Positions 25,758 through 34,089 of a stretch of DNA of 64,000 bases are shown here, piece by piece. The stretch's first letter is position 1, and each line of letters starts with the position of its first letter. The notes beneath the pieces are model-generated. The model was not told the DNA's origin. It made no database searches and saw nothing but the letters and a program-made list of their open reading frames with translations. Source of the DNA: JAKIVR01 sp035933635 (GTDB taxonomy: Archaea > Thermoplasmatota > Thermoplasmata > Lutacidiplasmatales > UBA184); assembly GCA_035933635.1 (NCBI GenBank), contig DASYYY010000009.1, positions 124,001-188,000 on the forward strand. Direction: 5' to 3'. A program made the position numbers and the translations under genes.

Positions 25758-26803
25758 GCCCCGCGGTCGAACCGGCCGAGCCCTCGCTCGAGGCGCTCGT
25801 CAGCGAGACCCTCGGGGCGGGACTGGCCGAGGAGGTCAGCGCGGTGCTTCCCGTCCTCGCCGACGACCTCGGCGCGATCGACGCCCGTCTGTTCGACACC
25901 CTCCACTCCACCTACCCGCAGCTGACCGAGGCCGCGAGCTACGCGTGCCGGGTCGGGGGCAAGCGCGTACGGCCGCTGTTGATGGCGGTGGCCGACCGGG
26001 CCCTCGGGTCCAGCTCGACCCGGGCGATCCACTCCCTGGCGGCGGCGTTCCAGTTGATCCACACGGCGACGCTGGTCCACGACGACGTCATCGACCACGC
26101 CGAACAGCGCCGGGGCCGACCGTCGCTTCCGCGCGCCTTCGGCCTGCCGGCCGCCATCGTGGCCGGCGACTTCCTGTTCGTCCGGGCCTTCCAGCTCGCC
26201 TCCGAGTACCCCCGGGCGATCATCATGCGCTGCGGGGAGGCGTGCGCCGACCTCGCCGAGGGCGAGGTGCTCCAGGAGAGCGCCCGGTTCGACCTCACCA
26301 CCGGCCGCGAGCACTACTTCCGGGTCGTCGGGGGCAAGACCGCCGCGATCGTCGGGGCGGCGCTCGCCTCGGTCGCCGAGATCGAGGGTCGCGGCGAGGA
26401 GTCCGCCCGCGCCTTCGAAGAGTACGGTCGCTCGCTCGGCATCGCCTTCCAGCTGCGGGACGATTTCCTGGACGTCTACGGCGACCCCGACCTCCTCGGC
26501 AAACCGCGCTTCTCGGACCTCCGCGAGGGGAATCCGACGCTCATCTCGCTCGAGGCCTACGCCGAGCTCTCGGGGGCCGCCAAGGTCGAGTTCGAGCGCC
26601 TCTTCGCGCTGCGGCGCAAGCAGCCCGGCGACCTCCTTCGGCTCAAGGAGCTGACCGACGGCACCGGCGCCCCGCAGAGGGCCGCCGAGGAGGCCAACCG
26701 TTGGGCCTCCCGCGCCATCGATTCGATCGCGCGGCTGCCGAGCGGACCGTACCACTCGCTCCTCGACCAGCTGGCCCGGGGGGCCGCCGCTCGGCGCTAC
26801 TGA
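25754..26803 (+). CDS. Long-chain polyprenyl diphosphate synthase
   Basis: A 349-residue trans-prenyltransferase that adds isopentenyl diphosphate units to an allylic primer. The first aspartate motif is D110-D111-V-I-D114 and the second is D236-D237-F-L-D240, with GGKRVRP near residue 70. The residue five before the first motif is Ala105, a small side chain that in this family permits long products, so a C30-C40 quinone side chain is plausible. The GTG at 25754 overlaps the stop of the reductase gene. As the last gene of the complex I operon it may make the tail of the quinone the complex reduces. Confidence 0.85.
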   Translation: MSPAVEPAEPSLEALVSETLGAGLAEEVSAVLPVLADDLGAIDARLFDTLHSTYPQLTEAASYACRVGGKRVRPLLMAVADRALGSSSTRAIHSLAAAFQLIHTATLVHDDVIDHAEQRRGRPSLPRAFGLPAAIVAGDFLFVRAFQLASEYPRAIIMRCGEACADLAEGEVLQESARFDLTTGREHYFRVVGGKTAAIVGAALASVAEIEGRGEESARAFEEYGRSLGIAFQLRDDFLDVYGDPDLLGKPRFSDLREGNPTLISLEAYAELSGAAKVEFERLFALRRKQPGDLLRLKELTDGTGAPQRAAEEANRWASRAIDSIARLPSGPYHSLLDQLARGAAARRY

Positions 26804-26872
26804 GTCGCGGCCGCGGCCGGTGCAACGAAACTTAGAAGTCGGGCGGGAAGGCTCTACGCGGGGTACGGGACC

Positions 26873-27340
26873 GTGTCCGGACACCATTCCAGGTCGGCCG
26901 GCCGACCGGGCACCCCACCGGTCGCCCTCGAGATCGAGCATCTCCCCCGGCCGACGAAGCTCCCCCCCTTGCAGCCGAGCTTGCCGGTCGGCGTCGCCCT
27001 GCTCGCGGTGGCGATGGGCGTCCTCGCCTTCATCGTCCTCCTGGCCGGGGCACTGATCCTGCTCAACAGCCTGCTCGGCAGCACCGTCGTCCCGACCGGG
27101 CTCCTCATCACCCAGAGCGTGGACGCCTGGGGCGCCGCGATCCTGATCATCCTGGGCGCAGCGTCCCTGGCGCTCGCGCGGGCCCTCTGGGACCTCGAGC
27201 AGTGGTCGCTCTACGTGACGGTCGGCCTGGCCTTTACCGGAATGACCTATCTGTTCTTCACCGGCTCGGTCACGGTCCTGTTCCTCGTGCTCCTGGGCGT
27301 TTTCATGTACCTGCTCTGGGTGCGCCACCACTTCTATTGA
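26873..27340 (+). CDS. Small membrane protein (paralogue of the gene at 7533)
   Basis: A 155-residue protein with a 40-residue polar N-terminus and four predicted membrane helices, including LPVGVALLAVAMGVLAFIVL and LWDLEQWSLYVTV. It shares order and key residues with the 128-residue protein at 7533-7919, so they form a paralogous pair of unknown function. An AT-rich AAACTTAGAA lies about 40 nt before the GTG. Its stop overlaps the TTG start of the nitrilase gene (TTGA), so the two are co-expressed. Confidence 0.72.
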   Translation: MSGHHSRSAGRPGTPPVALEIEHLPRPTKLPPLQPSLPVGVALLAVAMGVLAFIVLLAGALILLNSLLGSTVVPTGLLITQSVDAWGAAILIILGAASLALARALWDLEQWSLYVTVGLAFTGMTYLFFTGSVTVLFLVLLGVFMYLLWVRHHFY

Positions 27341-28182
27341 CGCGGGTCCTCCTCGCCCAGCTGGCTCCGGCGCGGGGCCGCCCGGAGGCGAACCTCGCCA
27401 AGATGGAGCGCGCCCTCGCTCGAGCCCGGGTCGACCTGGCGGTCTTCCCGGAGCTGTTCCTGACGGGGTACCGGGTCGGTGATCGGACCCACCGACTGGC
27501 GCTCCGCCCGGAGTCGCCGACCGCCCGGGCGCTTACCGACCTCGCCCGTTCCTCCGGCGCCCACCTGCTCGTCGGCGGACCGGTAGAGGGGCCTCGCGCG
27601 GGGGAGACGTCCAATGCCGCGATCTGGGTCCCCCCCTCCGGTGCGATCGCCTGGCAGACCAAGCGCTATCTGCCGTCGTTCGGGCCGTTCGAAGAGGCCC
27701 ACTTCTTCACCCCCACCGACCGATCCCGAGCGATGGAGCTCGGTCGGCACCGCGTCGGTACGGCGATCTGCTACGACACCTTCTTCGCGGAGATCTTCCG
27801 CGAGCTCGCGGCCGACGGTGCCGAGCTGATGGCGATCATCTCGGCCAGCCCCGTGACCTCTCGACGCCTGTTCGACAAACTGCTCCCGGCGCGCGCGGTC
27901 GAGAACGGTTGCCCGGTCCTCTACGTCAACCGAGTCGGAGTGGAGGACGGCATCGTGTTCGGAGGAGGGACCGGCGTCTGGGACGTTCGCGGAGAACAAA
28001 TCCCGACCGAGTCGACGGGGTTCGCCGCCGACGAGCCCGAGGAGAGCGTCACCGTCGCCGAGGTGGACCTGGACGAACCTCGCCGGTGGCGTCCGTTCCG
28101 CCCGGTCCTTCGTGACCGTGCCACGCGGCCGCCCGCCGCGGGAGCTGCGGCTCCGCGCGACTCCGGGCCGATGGAGTCGTGA
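27337..28182 (+). CDS. Carbon-nitrogen hydrolase (nitrilase superfamily)
   Basis: A 281-residue amidase-type enzyme. The Glu-Lys-Cys triad is complete: Glu39 in VFPELFLTGY, Lys109 in QTKRYLPSFG and Cys145 in TAICYDTFF. The fold length (about 260) is followed by a short Pro/Ala tail. Members hydrolyse amides such as omega-amides, N-carbamoyl compounds or, fused to NAD synthetase, glutamine; nothing here fixes the substrate. I chose the rare TTG start because it overlaps the preceding stop by TTGA and gives TRVLLAQLAP, the normal first strand. Confidence 0.87.
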   Translation: MTRVLLAQLAPARGRPEANLAKMERALARARVDLAVFPELFLTGYRVGDRTHRLALRPESPTARALTDLARSSGAHLLVGGPVEGPRAGETSNAAIWVPPSGAIAWQTKRYLPSFGPFEEAHFFTPTDRSRAMELGRHRVGTAICYDTFFAEIFRELAADGAELMAIISASPVTSRRLFDKLLPARAVENGCPVLYVNRVGVEDGIVFGGGTGVWDVRGEQIPTESTGFAADEPEESVTVAEVDLDEPRRWRPFRPVLRDRATRPPAAGAAAPRDSGPMES

Positions 28183-28348
28183 GAGGACTCCGGGTGGCTC
28201 GGTCCGCGCGCGCCACCTAGATCGAGTCCCGCTTCCCGGACGCCCTTACTCGGTCCGCCTCGAGCACCCACGAGGGGAGAATTCCCCCCACGGACCGCTC
28301 CTGCCCCGTCGTTTCTCCCATCGTTGCGTCGTTCGACTCAAACGCCGA

Positions 28349-28356
28349 TTATATGA
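28349..28356 (+). promoter_or_regulatory. TATA box of the topoisomerase VI operon
   Basis: TTATATGA is a clear AT island about 32 nt before the ATG of top6B, consistent with a very short leader. The spacer 28183-28348 before it holds nothing I recognise. Confidence 0.55.
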
Positions 28357-28383
28357 GCGGACAAGGCGCCCGTCCGTCGACGG

Positions 28384-30402
28384 ATGCCCGAAAGCCGGAC
28401 GCTCGCGCAGACGCTGGCCTCCAAGCAGCGGGAGATCTCGGTCGCCGAGTTCTTCGAGCGGAACCGGCAGATCCTGGGTTTCGACAACCCGCTCCGCGCG
28501 CTCCTGACGACCGTCAAGGAGGGGGTGGACAACTCCCTCGATGCGTGCGAGGAGGCCTCCGTCCTTCCCGATATCCTCGTCGAGATCTCCAAGGAAGGGA
28601 CGGACCGCCTCAAGGTCGTGGTCGAAGACAACGGCCCGGGGATCCTGCGTAAGCAGATCCCGAACGTCTTCGCGCGACTGCTCTACGGCTCACGGTTCCA
28701 CGCCAACCGCCAGTCGCGGGGCCAACAGGGGATCGGGATCTCGGCCGCCGTGCTCTATGCCGCCCTCACCACGGCACGCCCTACGCACGTTCAATCCAAG
28801 GTGGCCGAGGAGGAGACCGCGCACGTCGTCGACCTGCTCATCGATACGCAGAAGAATCTGCCACGGGTCGTCGAGGAGGACGTCGTGGTCTGGGACCGCG
28901 AGCACGGTACCCGGGTCGAGCTCGCGCTCAAGGCGAAGTACGCACGGGGCCGCCAGTCCCCGTTCGAGTACCTCAAGGACACGGCGATCGTCAACCCGCA
29001 TGCGCGGATCGTGCTCGTCGAACCGGACGGCACCCGGGTCACCTGGGAGCGGGCGGCGAGCGAGGTCCCCCCCATCCCGCACGAGGTCGCACCCCATCCC
29101 TACGGGATGGAGCTCGGCGAGCTCGGGACGCGACTGAAGGCCACCTCGAGAACCACGCTGCAGGAGGCGCTGACCAAGGACTTCGCGGGGGTCACGCCGC
29201 GGGCCGCCAAGGAGGTCTTCGCCGCCGCCCACCTCTCCGGTCGCGAGAAGCCGGAGTCGGTCCACTCCGAGGATCTCGAGCATCTGCTGGCGGCGCTGCA
29301 CTCCGTGAGCCTGTTGCCGCCGAGCTCGGAGTGCCTCTCCCCCATCGGGTCGCTGCTCATCAAGCGTGGACTGCGCAACGTCCTCGGCGACACCCGCCCC
29401 GATTTCTTCGCCCCGCCGGTGAGCCGGCCGCCCAAGGTCCACGGCGGATTCCCCTTCCTCGTGGAGGTCGGACTGGTCTACGGCGGCGGGCTCCCGCTCG
29501 ACCAACCCGTCCAGATCCTGCGCTTCGCCAACCGGGTGCCGCTGCTCTTTCAGCAGGGTGCGTGCGCCATCACCACCGCGATCGGCGCGATGGACTGGCG
29601 GCGGTACGGGCTCGAGCAGAAGGGCGGGAGCGGCGTGCCTGTCGGTCCGTGCCTGGTCCTGGTCCACGTGGCCTCGACCAAGATCCCGTTCACCAGCGAG
29701 GCCAAAGAGGCGGTCGCCGAGGATCCGGAGATCGACAAGGAGCTGACGCTCGCCCTCCAGGCGGCGGCGCGTCATCTGAAGATCCACCTCTCGCGGCGCA
29801 CTCGGCGCGAGCAGGCCGGCGAGAAGTTCGACGTCATCCTCCGTATCCTGCCGCGTCTCGCCGAGAAGACGAGCGCGCTCGTGGGGCGCCCCGTGCCCGA
29901 CCTCACGCCGGTCATCACACGGATCATGGACGTCGTCTACGTCGACCCGCAGCCACTGCCCGTGGAGAAGGGATCGGACAGCGCCACCTTCCGCGTCCAG
30001 GTGACCAACTACACCCCGCGCGCGCGGGTCCTCGAACTCTTCCTGGAGATGCCGCCCGAGGGATTCCCGCCGCAGAAGCCCTCGATCGACCCGGAGGGGA
30101 CCGAGCCGCCGCTCGGGCGCGCGTGGTGGACGCTCCCCAAGCTCGGACCCAGCGCGCGCGTCGACCTCGAGCTGACGTTCCCGAAGGCGGCGGACCTGTC
30201 GGTCAGCGACCTCGACTTCTACGTCGCCGGCGTCGACGAGGCGCACCTGCTCGGGGCCGAGCCGCTGCCGGGAGACTGGGATGTGCGGCTCCCACGGGCG
30301 GTCGTGGAGGCCGCCGAGGCCGCGGTCGCCGCCGAGGCGGCCGACGAGACGGAGGTGGACTACGATGGCACCGAAGCGCAAGCCGGTCTCGACGAAGAGT
30401 GA
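28384..30402 (+). CDS. top6B: DNA topoisomerase VI subunit B
   Basis: A 672-residue ATPase subunit of the type IIB topoisomerase. GHKL motifs are TVKEGVDNSLDACEEA (N box), VVEDNGPGI (G1) and SRGQQGIGISAAVLYA (G2); H2TH and transducer domains follow, with the switch lysine region in STKIPFTSEAKEAVAE. From about residue 540 there is an extra Ig-like C-terminal domain (FRVQVTNYTPRARVLELFL) like that of methanosarcinal Top6B. With subunit A it relaxes and unlinks DNA. It overlaps top6A by 38 nt. Confidence 0.96.
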   Translation: MPESRTLAQTLASKQREISVAEFFERNRQILGFDNPLRALLTTVKEGVDNSLDACEEASVLPDILVEISKEGTDRLKVVVEDNGPGILRKQIPNVFARLLYGSRFHANRQSRGQQGIGISAAVLYAALTTARPTHVQSKVAEEETAHVVDLLIDTQKNLPRVVEEDVVVWDREHGTRVELALKAKYARGRQSPFEYLKDTAIVNPHARIVLVEPDGTRVTWERAASEVPPIPHEVAPHPYGMELGELGTRLKATSRTTLQEALTKDFAGVTPRAAKEVFAAAHLSGREKPESVHSEDLEHLLAALHSVSLLPPSSECLSPIGSLLIKRGLRNVLGDTRPDFFAPPVSRPPKVHGGFPFLVEVGLVYGGGLPLDQPVQILRFANRVPLLFQQGACAITTAIGAMDWRRYGLEQKGGSGVPVGPCLVLVHVASTKIPFTSEAKEAVAEDPEIDKELTLALQAAARHLKIHLSRRTRREQAGEKFDVILRILPRLAEKTSALVGRPVPDLTPVITRIMDVVYVDPQPLPVEKGSDSATFRVQVTNYTPRARVLELFLEMPPEGFPPQKPSIDPEGTEPPLGRAWWTLPKLGPSARVDLELTFPKAADLSVSDLDFYVAGVDEAHLLGAEPLPGDWDVRLPRAVVEAAEAAVAAEAADETEVDYDGTEAQAGLDEE

Positions 30403-31501
30403 GGACGGACCGGTCGCCGTCCGGGCGGATGCGCTCCGTCCGACGCTGGACCTGGCGCACCAGGTCTACGACCAGCTCGCCGCCGGGGAGATCCCGCGGA
30501 TGCGGCTGCCGCTGCGCACGAAGCAGAACATCGCCTTCCAGATGCGCGAGGGGGTCTGGAAGCTCGGACGGGCCCTGGGGACGCGCAGCGCCCGCAAGAA
30601 GGACGGGGCGCTCATGCTCCTGCGGACCTTCTACCTCGTCGATTTCATCAACGAGATGGCCCGCGACGCCAAGACCTCCACGCTCCGGGAACTCTACTAC
30701 ATCAGCGAGGGCTGGCAAGAGGGCAAGTTCCACAGCGAGGACGAATCCAACCTCCTGATCGAGGACCTCGAGGTGCTGTGCGAGCGGCTCCGCGAGGACT
30801 TCCGTCTGCATCCGGAGGAGAACGGCGCCTCGGTCATCGGGGACCTGACGCTCCGCGAGCGCAACCGCAAGGGCGTGGTCAAGAAGTTCAACTGCCGCGA
30901 CGATGTCGGCGACGGCGGCTACGCCCTCCCGTTCAACGTCGAGAAGGAGAAGATCGAGTTCGTCGGCACGGGCGCGAAGTTCATCGTCGCCATCGAGTGC
31001 GGCGGGATGGTCGACCGGCTCGCCGAGAACGGCTTCGACGAGGACCATGAGGCGTTGCTCGTCCACCTCAAAGGCCAGCCCGCACGGTCGACCCGCCGGT
31101 TCATCAAGCGGCTGAACACCGAGCTCAAGCTGCCCGTGGTCGTCTTCACCGACGGGGACCCCTGGTCGTTCCGGATCTTCGCGAGCGTGGCCTACGGCGC
31201 GATCAAGACCGCGCACATCTCGCAGTACCTCGCCACGCCGTCGGCCGAGTTCCTCGGCGTCACCCCCTCGGACATCGAGAACTATGCGCTCCCCTCGGAC
31301 TCGCTCAGCGACCAGGACATCCGCGCGCTCCAGGCCGAGCTGACCGACCCGCGGTTCCAGACCGCCGAGTGGCGCTCCGAGATCGAGCTCATGCTCAAGA
31401 ACGGCAAGAAGGCCGAGCAGCAGTCGCTCGCCAAGTACGGACTGAACTACGTGACGGACAAGTACCTGCCCGAGAAGCTCACCGAGATGGGCGTGATCTA
31501 G
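30365..31501 (+). CDS. top6A: DNA topoisomerase VI subunit A (Spo11-like)
   Basis: A 378-residue DNA-cutting subunit, homologous to Spo11. The 5Y-CAP domain has the tyrosine pair Y111-Y112 in STLRELYYIS, of which the second should be the catalytic one. The Toprim domain shows the acidic metal ligands in FIVAIECGGM and VVVFTDGDPWSF, and the C-terminal AKYGLNYVTDKYLPEK is conserved. Starts inside the end of top6B; its stop overlaps the convergent GNAT gene. Confidence 0.96.
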   Translation: MAPKRKPVSTKSEDGPVAVRADALRPTLDLAHQVYDQLAAGEIPRMRLPLRTKQNIAFQMREGVWKLGRALGTRSARKKDGALMLLRTFYLVDFINEMARDAKTSTLRELYYISEGWQEGKFHSEDESNLLIEDLEVLCERLREDFRLHPEENGASVIGDLTLRERNRKGVVKKFNCRDDVGDGGYALPFNVEKEKIEFVGTGAKFIVAIECGGMVDRLAENGFDEDHEALLVHLKGQPARSTRRFIKRLNTELKLPVVVFTDGDPWSFRIFASVAYGAIKTAHISQYLATPSAEFLGVTPSDIENYALPSDSLSDQDIRALQAELTDPRFQTAEWRSEIELMLKNGKKAEQQSLAKYGLNYVTDKYLPEKLTEMGVI

Positions 31502-32012
31502 TCCCCGCCCGACGTCGTGATGTCCCCCTCGGCGAGCTGCGTCGGGGCGGTCGTCGGTCGAACCGGTAGACGAACATCCGGTCCGCGACCGTCTCGGTCC
31601 GGCCCCCGGTCGATCGGTAGAGTCGCACCGCCGGACGGTTGTAGGGGGAGGTGAACACGAACGCCTCGGCGAACCCCCGCGATCGACAGTACTGCCGCAT
31701 GCGGTCGATCAGTGCTCGAGCGATACCCATCCGTCGGAAGCTGGGGTGGACGGCGATCTCGTACAGGAAGAACTGGAGACGGTGCGAGTGCAGCTGGCGC
31801 ATCGAGGTCCCGCGCGCGAACCCCACCGTGCGCGGACCGACACGGGCCACCCAGAGGACGTTGCGAGGGTCCGCGACGTACCGGCGGACCGGCTGAGTGC
31901 TCAGCGGTTCGTCGAACAATCGCCGAGCGCCGACCACCGTGGCGGCGAGTGCGGGGGTGATCCGAACAATGCGTGACGGCGATGGCCCGCGTTGGTTCAT
32001 GGGAGTCGACAC
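31479..32012 (-). CDS. GNAT-family N-acetyltransferase, AAC(3)-I-like
   Basis: A 177-residue GNAT. The acetyl-CoA loop is HPSFRRMGIARALIDRMR, preceded by LQFFLYEIAV, and followed by VFTSPYNRPAVRLYRSTGG. The order resembles the AAC(3)-I aminoglycoside acetyltransferase group, but many unrelated archaeal acetyltransferases look alike, so drug resistance should not be inferred. The last 25 residues are an Arg/Ser-rich tail that overlaps top6A on the other strand. Confidence 0.8.
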   Translation of the reverse strand: MSTPMNQRGPSPSRIVRITPALAATVVGARRLFDEPLSTQPVRRYVADPRNVLWVARVGPRTVGFARGTSMRQLHSHRLQFFLYEIAVHPSFRRMGIARALIDRMRQYCRSRGFAEAFVFTSPYNRPAVRLYRSTGGRTETVADRMFVYRFDRRPPRRSSPRGTSRRRAGTRSRPSR

Positions 32013-32100
32013 GGGATGGCCCGGTCTGGGCCCGCGGGCGCGATTCCCCTATCCGGGACGCCGCGCCCATGGAACTTCGGAAGCCCCGCGCCCGGTGACC

Positions 32101-32520
32101 TCATTCCCCGAGCCCGAGCGAACGGAGTCCCACGGGGCTGAACAGCTCTCCGGCGCGGGGTGCGGGTACGTAGAGGATGCGGTCGGCCCCCGTGGGACGG
32201 CGGCGCCAGGCGACCCCCTGCTCGGAGAACTCTTCGGCCTCCGCAGCGGCTTCGAGCGCGGTCCCCTTGCCCTGCGGCCCCGGGTGCACTCCGTCCGGCG
32301 CGATCACGATCGACTCCGCCGCCTCGTCCAGCACCAGCCAGTCGACCGGGACCACGACCCAGAGTCGGATCAACTTCGGACGCAGCTTGGATTCGCTCTC
32401 GGTCTCGGTCCGCTGGAAGAGCGCGTAGCTGGATCCTCCGATCGTGGCCGACCGATCGAACCCGAAGGTCTTCAGCCGGAACGAGAGCAGGTTCATCGCG
32501 AGCGTCGCCTCGTCGAGCAC
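32101..32520 (-). CDS. Conserved-looking protein of unknown function
   Basis: A 139-residue protein that I do not recognise. It has a well-mixed composition, starting with LLSFRLKTFGFDRS, then RLWVVVPVDWLVLDE, and VAWRRRPTGADRILYVP near the end, and no signal peptide or membrane helix. The GTG at 32520 lies 26 nt after a TATA-like GTTAAGT, a layout shared by several genes here and a good sign that it is expressed from a leaderless mRNA. Confidence 0.65.
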   Translation of the reverse strand: MLDEATLAMNLLSFRLKTFGFDRSATIGGSSYALFQRTETESESKLRPKLIRLWVVVPVDWLVLDEAAESIVIAPDGVHPGPQGKGTALEAAAEAEEFSEQGVAWRRRPTGADRILYVPAPRAGELFSPVGLRSLGLGE

Positions 32521-32542
32521 GGCGCGCGGACCGGGCCCCGCG

Positions 32543-32549
32543 ACTTAAC
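32543..32549 (-). promoter_or_regulatory. TATA box of the gene at 32520
   Basis: Minus-strand GTTAAGT is centred 26 nt before the GTG start. Confidence 0.5.
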
Positions 32550-32606
32550 ACCGGCGCGGCCCCGCTCGTCGAAAATCGACGGGCGGCGCGCTCGTCTCGG
32601 GCACCC

Positions 32607-32613
32607 TTATAAA
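32607..32613 (+). promoter_or_regulatory. TATA box of the eL41 gene
   Basis: TTATAAA, flanked by CCC and GGG, is the best TATA match in the window. It lies 42 nt before the ATG at 32652, so transcription should start about 15 nt before that codon, as suits a highly expressed ribosomal-protein gene. Confidence 0.7.
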
Positions 32614-32651
32614 GGGCCACTTCTACCCCGCCCCGCTTCGGACTGGACTGG

Positions 32652-32759
32652 ATGAAACGTTCCTCGCGGGTTTGGAAAAAGCGCGGCCACATGCGCTGGA
32701 AGTGGCGCAAGAAGCGAATGCGGCGACGCATGCGTGCCCAGCGCATGCGGCATCAGTAG
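32652..32759 (+). CDS. rpl41e: Ribosomal protein eL41
   Basis: A 35-codon gene too short for routine gene finding. The segment MRWKWRKKRMRRRMRAQRM (residues 14-32) matches eL41, the single-helix, almost wholly basic protein that bridges the two ribosomal subunits. Starting at the ATG at 32652 gives 13 extra basic residues (MKRSSRVWKKRGH) before the usual first Met; starting at 32691 gives the standard form of about 22-25 residues. The strong TATA box favours the first ATG, since the second would leave an mRNA leader of over 50 nt. No other ribosomal gene is adjacent. Confidence 0.85.
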   Translation: MKRSSRVWKKRGHMRWKWRKKRMRRRMRAQRMRHQ

Positions 32760-32980
32760 CGAGCCGCGGACCCGGCGGTTCGCCGGCCGGGCCGCGCAGC
32801 GCTCGGGTGGAGGCCCCGGAGCACCGCGCAGCCATGTTCGATGATTTAGTCGGCCTGCGCTCGCTCCAGGCCGCGCCGCCGGCCCAACCGGCACCGAGTG
32901 CCGGCCCACGCTAACAACGGGGTACCCCGTCGAACACGTCGAGTGCCCGCCGAGCGAGGCGGGCCACGCCGGACGACCGC

Positions 32981-33208
32981 TTACCAGCCCAGGCGATCGA
33001 GCGTTCGCTCTTGCTTGGTCGCCTTCTTGTACTGTTTGTAGTGGTCACGGCAGAGCGGCGCCCGGCGCCCCTCCTCCGACAGCTCGGGAAACGCCTTGCG
33101 GACCTCGACGCGAGCCAGGGAGCGCACCGCTTCCGAGGTGCAACCGGCGATGGCGCACGCTTCGGCGCTCTCCTCGCCGCGGCGGCGGGGGGAGACACCG
33201 GCGGTCAC
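32981..33208 (-). CDS. Small putative zinc-binding protein
   Basis: A 75-residue protein with a likely zinc site: CAIAGC near residue 18 and LCRDHYKQYKKATKQER near residue 52 supply three Cys and one His, and it ends in ERTLDRLGW. Small proteins of this design, with a C-terminal CRxHYKxxKKxTK-like segment, occur in archaea, but I know no established function; the basic helix suggests nucleic-acid binding. Its ATG overlaps the sucD stop (ATGA), so it is the third gene of the sucCD transcript. Confidence 0.72.
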   Translation of the reverse strand: MTAGVSPRRRGEESAEACAIAGCTSEAVRSLARVEVRKAFPELSEEGRRAPLCRDHYKQYKKATKQERTLDRLGW

Positions 33209-34089
33209 TTTCGCCCCGCGCTCCGGACGATCTCCTGGACCATCCCCGGGATCTCATAGGGGAACTTCGCCACCTTGGCGCCGGCCGCCTCGAGCGCCTG
33301 GACCTTGCTCTCGGCCGTGCCGCGCCCACGGGCGATGATGGCGCCCGCGTGACCCATCCGCTTTCCCGGAGGCGCCGAGTGACCGGCGATGTAGGCGACG
33401 ACCGGCTTGTGGAAATGGTCGCGGATGTAGGCGGCCCCCTCCTCTTCGGCGGTCCCGCCGATCTCCCCCACGAGGACCAGCACGTCGGTCTCGGGGTCTT
33501 TCTCGAACCAGGGGAGGGCGTCGACAAAGCTCGTGCCCGTGACCGGGTCGCCGCCGAGACCGATGCAGGTGCTCTGGCCCAGACCGGCATCCTTGATGCC
33601 GCTGACGATCTCGTAGGTCAGGGTACCGCTCCGGGAGATGATCCCCACGCGCCCGGGGTGGAAGACCACGTTCGGGATGATCCCAACCTTTGACTTGCCC
33701 GGCGAGGCGATCCCCGGGCAGTTCGGTCCGATGATCTGGGCGCCCTTGAGCCGCCCGTAGTGGTACATCGTGAGCATGTCGTGGAAGGGGATGTGCTCGG
33801 TGACGATCACGGCGAGCCGAATACCCGCGTCGACGGCCTCTAAGAACGCGTCCTTGGCGAAGGGTGCCGGGACAAAGATGCACGTCGCGTTCGCACCCGT
33901 GCGCGCCACCGCCTCGGCGGCGGAGTCGAAGACCGGGACGCCTTCGACGGTCTGACCCCCCTTGCCGGGGGTCGCACCGGCGACGACGCTGGTGCCGAAC
34001 GCCTTCATGTTGATCGTGTGGACCGTTCCCTGGTGTCCGGTGATGCCCTGGACGAGGACCTTGGTGTCCTTGTCGACGAGGACGCTCAT
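33205..34089 (-). CDS. sucD: Succinyl-CoA synthetase (ADP/GDP-forming) subunit alpha
   Basis: A 294-residue CoA-binding subunit of the citric-acid-cycle ligase that makes succinate and ATP or GTP from succinyl-CoA. The start VLVQGITGHQGTVHT is the CoA-binding fold; IIGPNCPGIASPGKSKVGI and the phosphorylated-His loop HSAPPGKRMGHAGAI are intact. Length is standard. It overlaps sucC upstream and the zinc-protein gene downstream, each by ATGA. Confidence 0.96.
   Translation of the reverse strand: MSVLVDKDTKVLVQGITGHQGTVHTINMKAFGTSVVAGATPGKGGQTVEGVPVFDSAAEAVARTGANATCIFVPAPFAKDAFLEAVDAGIRLAVIVTEHIPFHDMLTMYHYGRLKGAQIIGPNCPGIASPGKSKVGIIPNVVFHPGRVGIISRSGTLTYEIVSGIKDAGLGQSTCIGLGGDPVTGTSFVDALPWFEKDPETDVLVLVGEIGGTAEEEGAAYIRDHFHKPVVAYIAGHSAPPGKRMGHAGAIIARGRGTAESKVQALEAAGAKVAKFPYEIPGMVQEIVRSAGRK

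Noticed and set aside
31479..32012. Aminoglycoside resistance gene
   Set aside because: Only general GNAT similarity to AAC(3)-I is seen; no mobile-element context, and archaeal ribosomes are not a usual target.
32834..32914. 26-codon frame starting MFDDLVGLRS after eL41
   Set aside because: Too short to support, Pro/Ala-rich end, no promoter or ribosome binding site of its own.
32760..32980. Structured RNA in the spacer after eL41 (GGGGTACCCC and GC-rich inverted repeats)
   Set aside because: The repeats are short and expected by chance in such GC-rich sequence; no tRNA arms or known RNA motif could be found.
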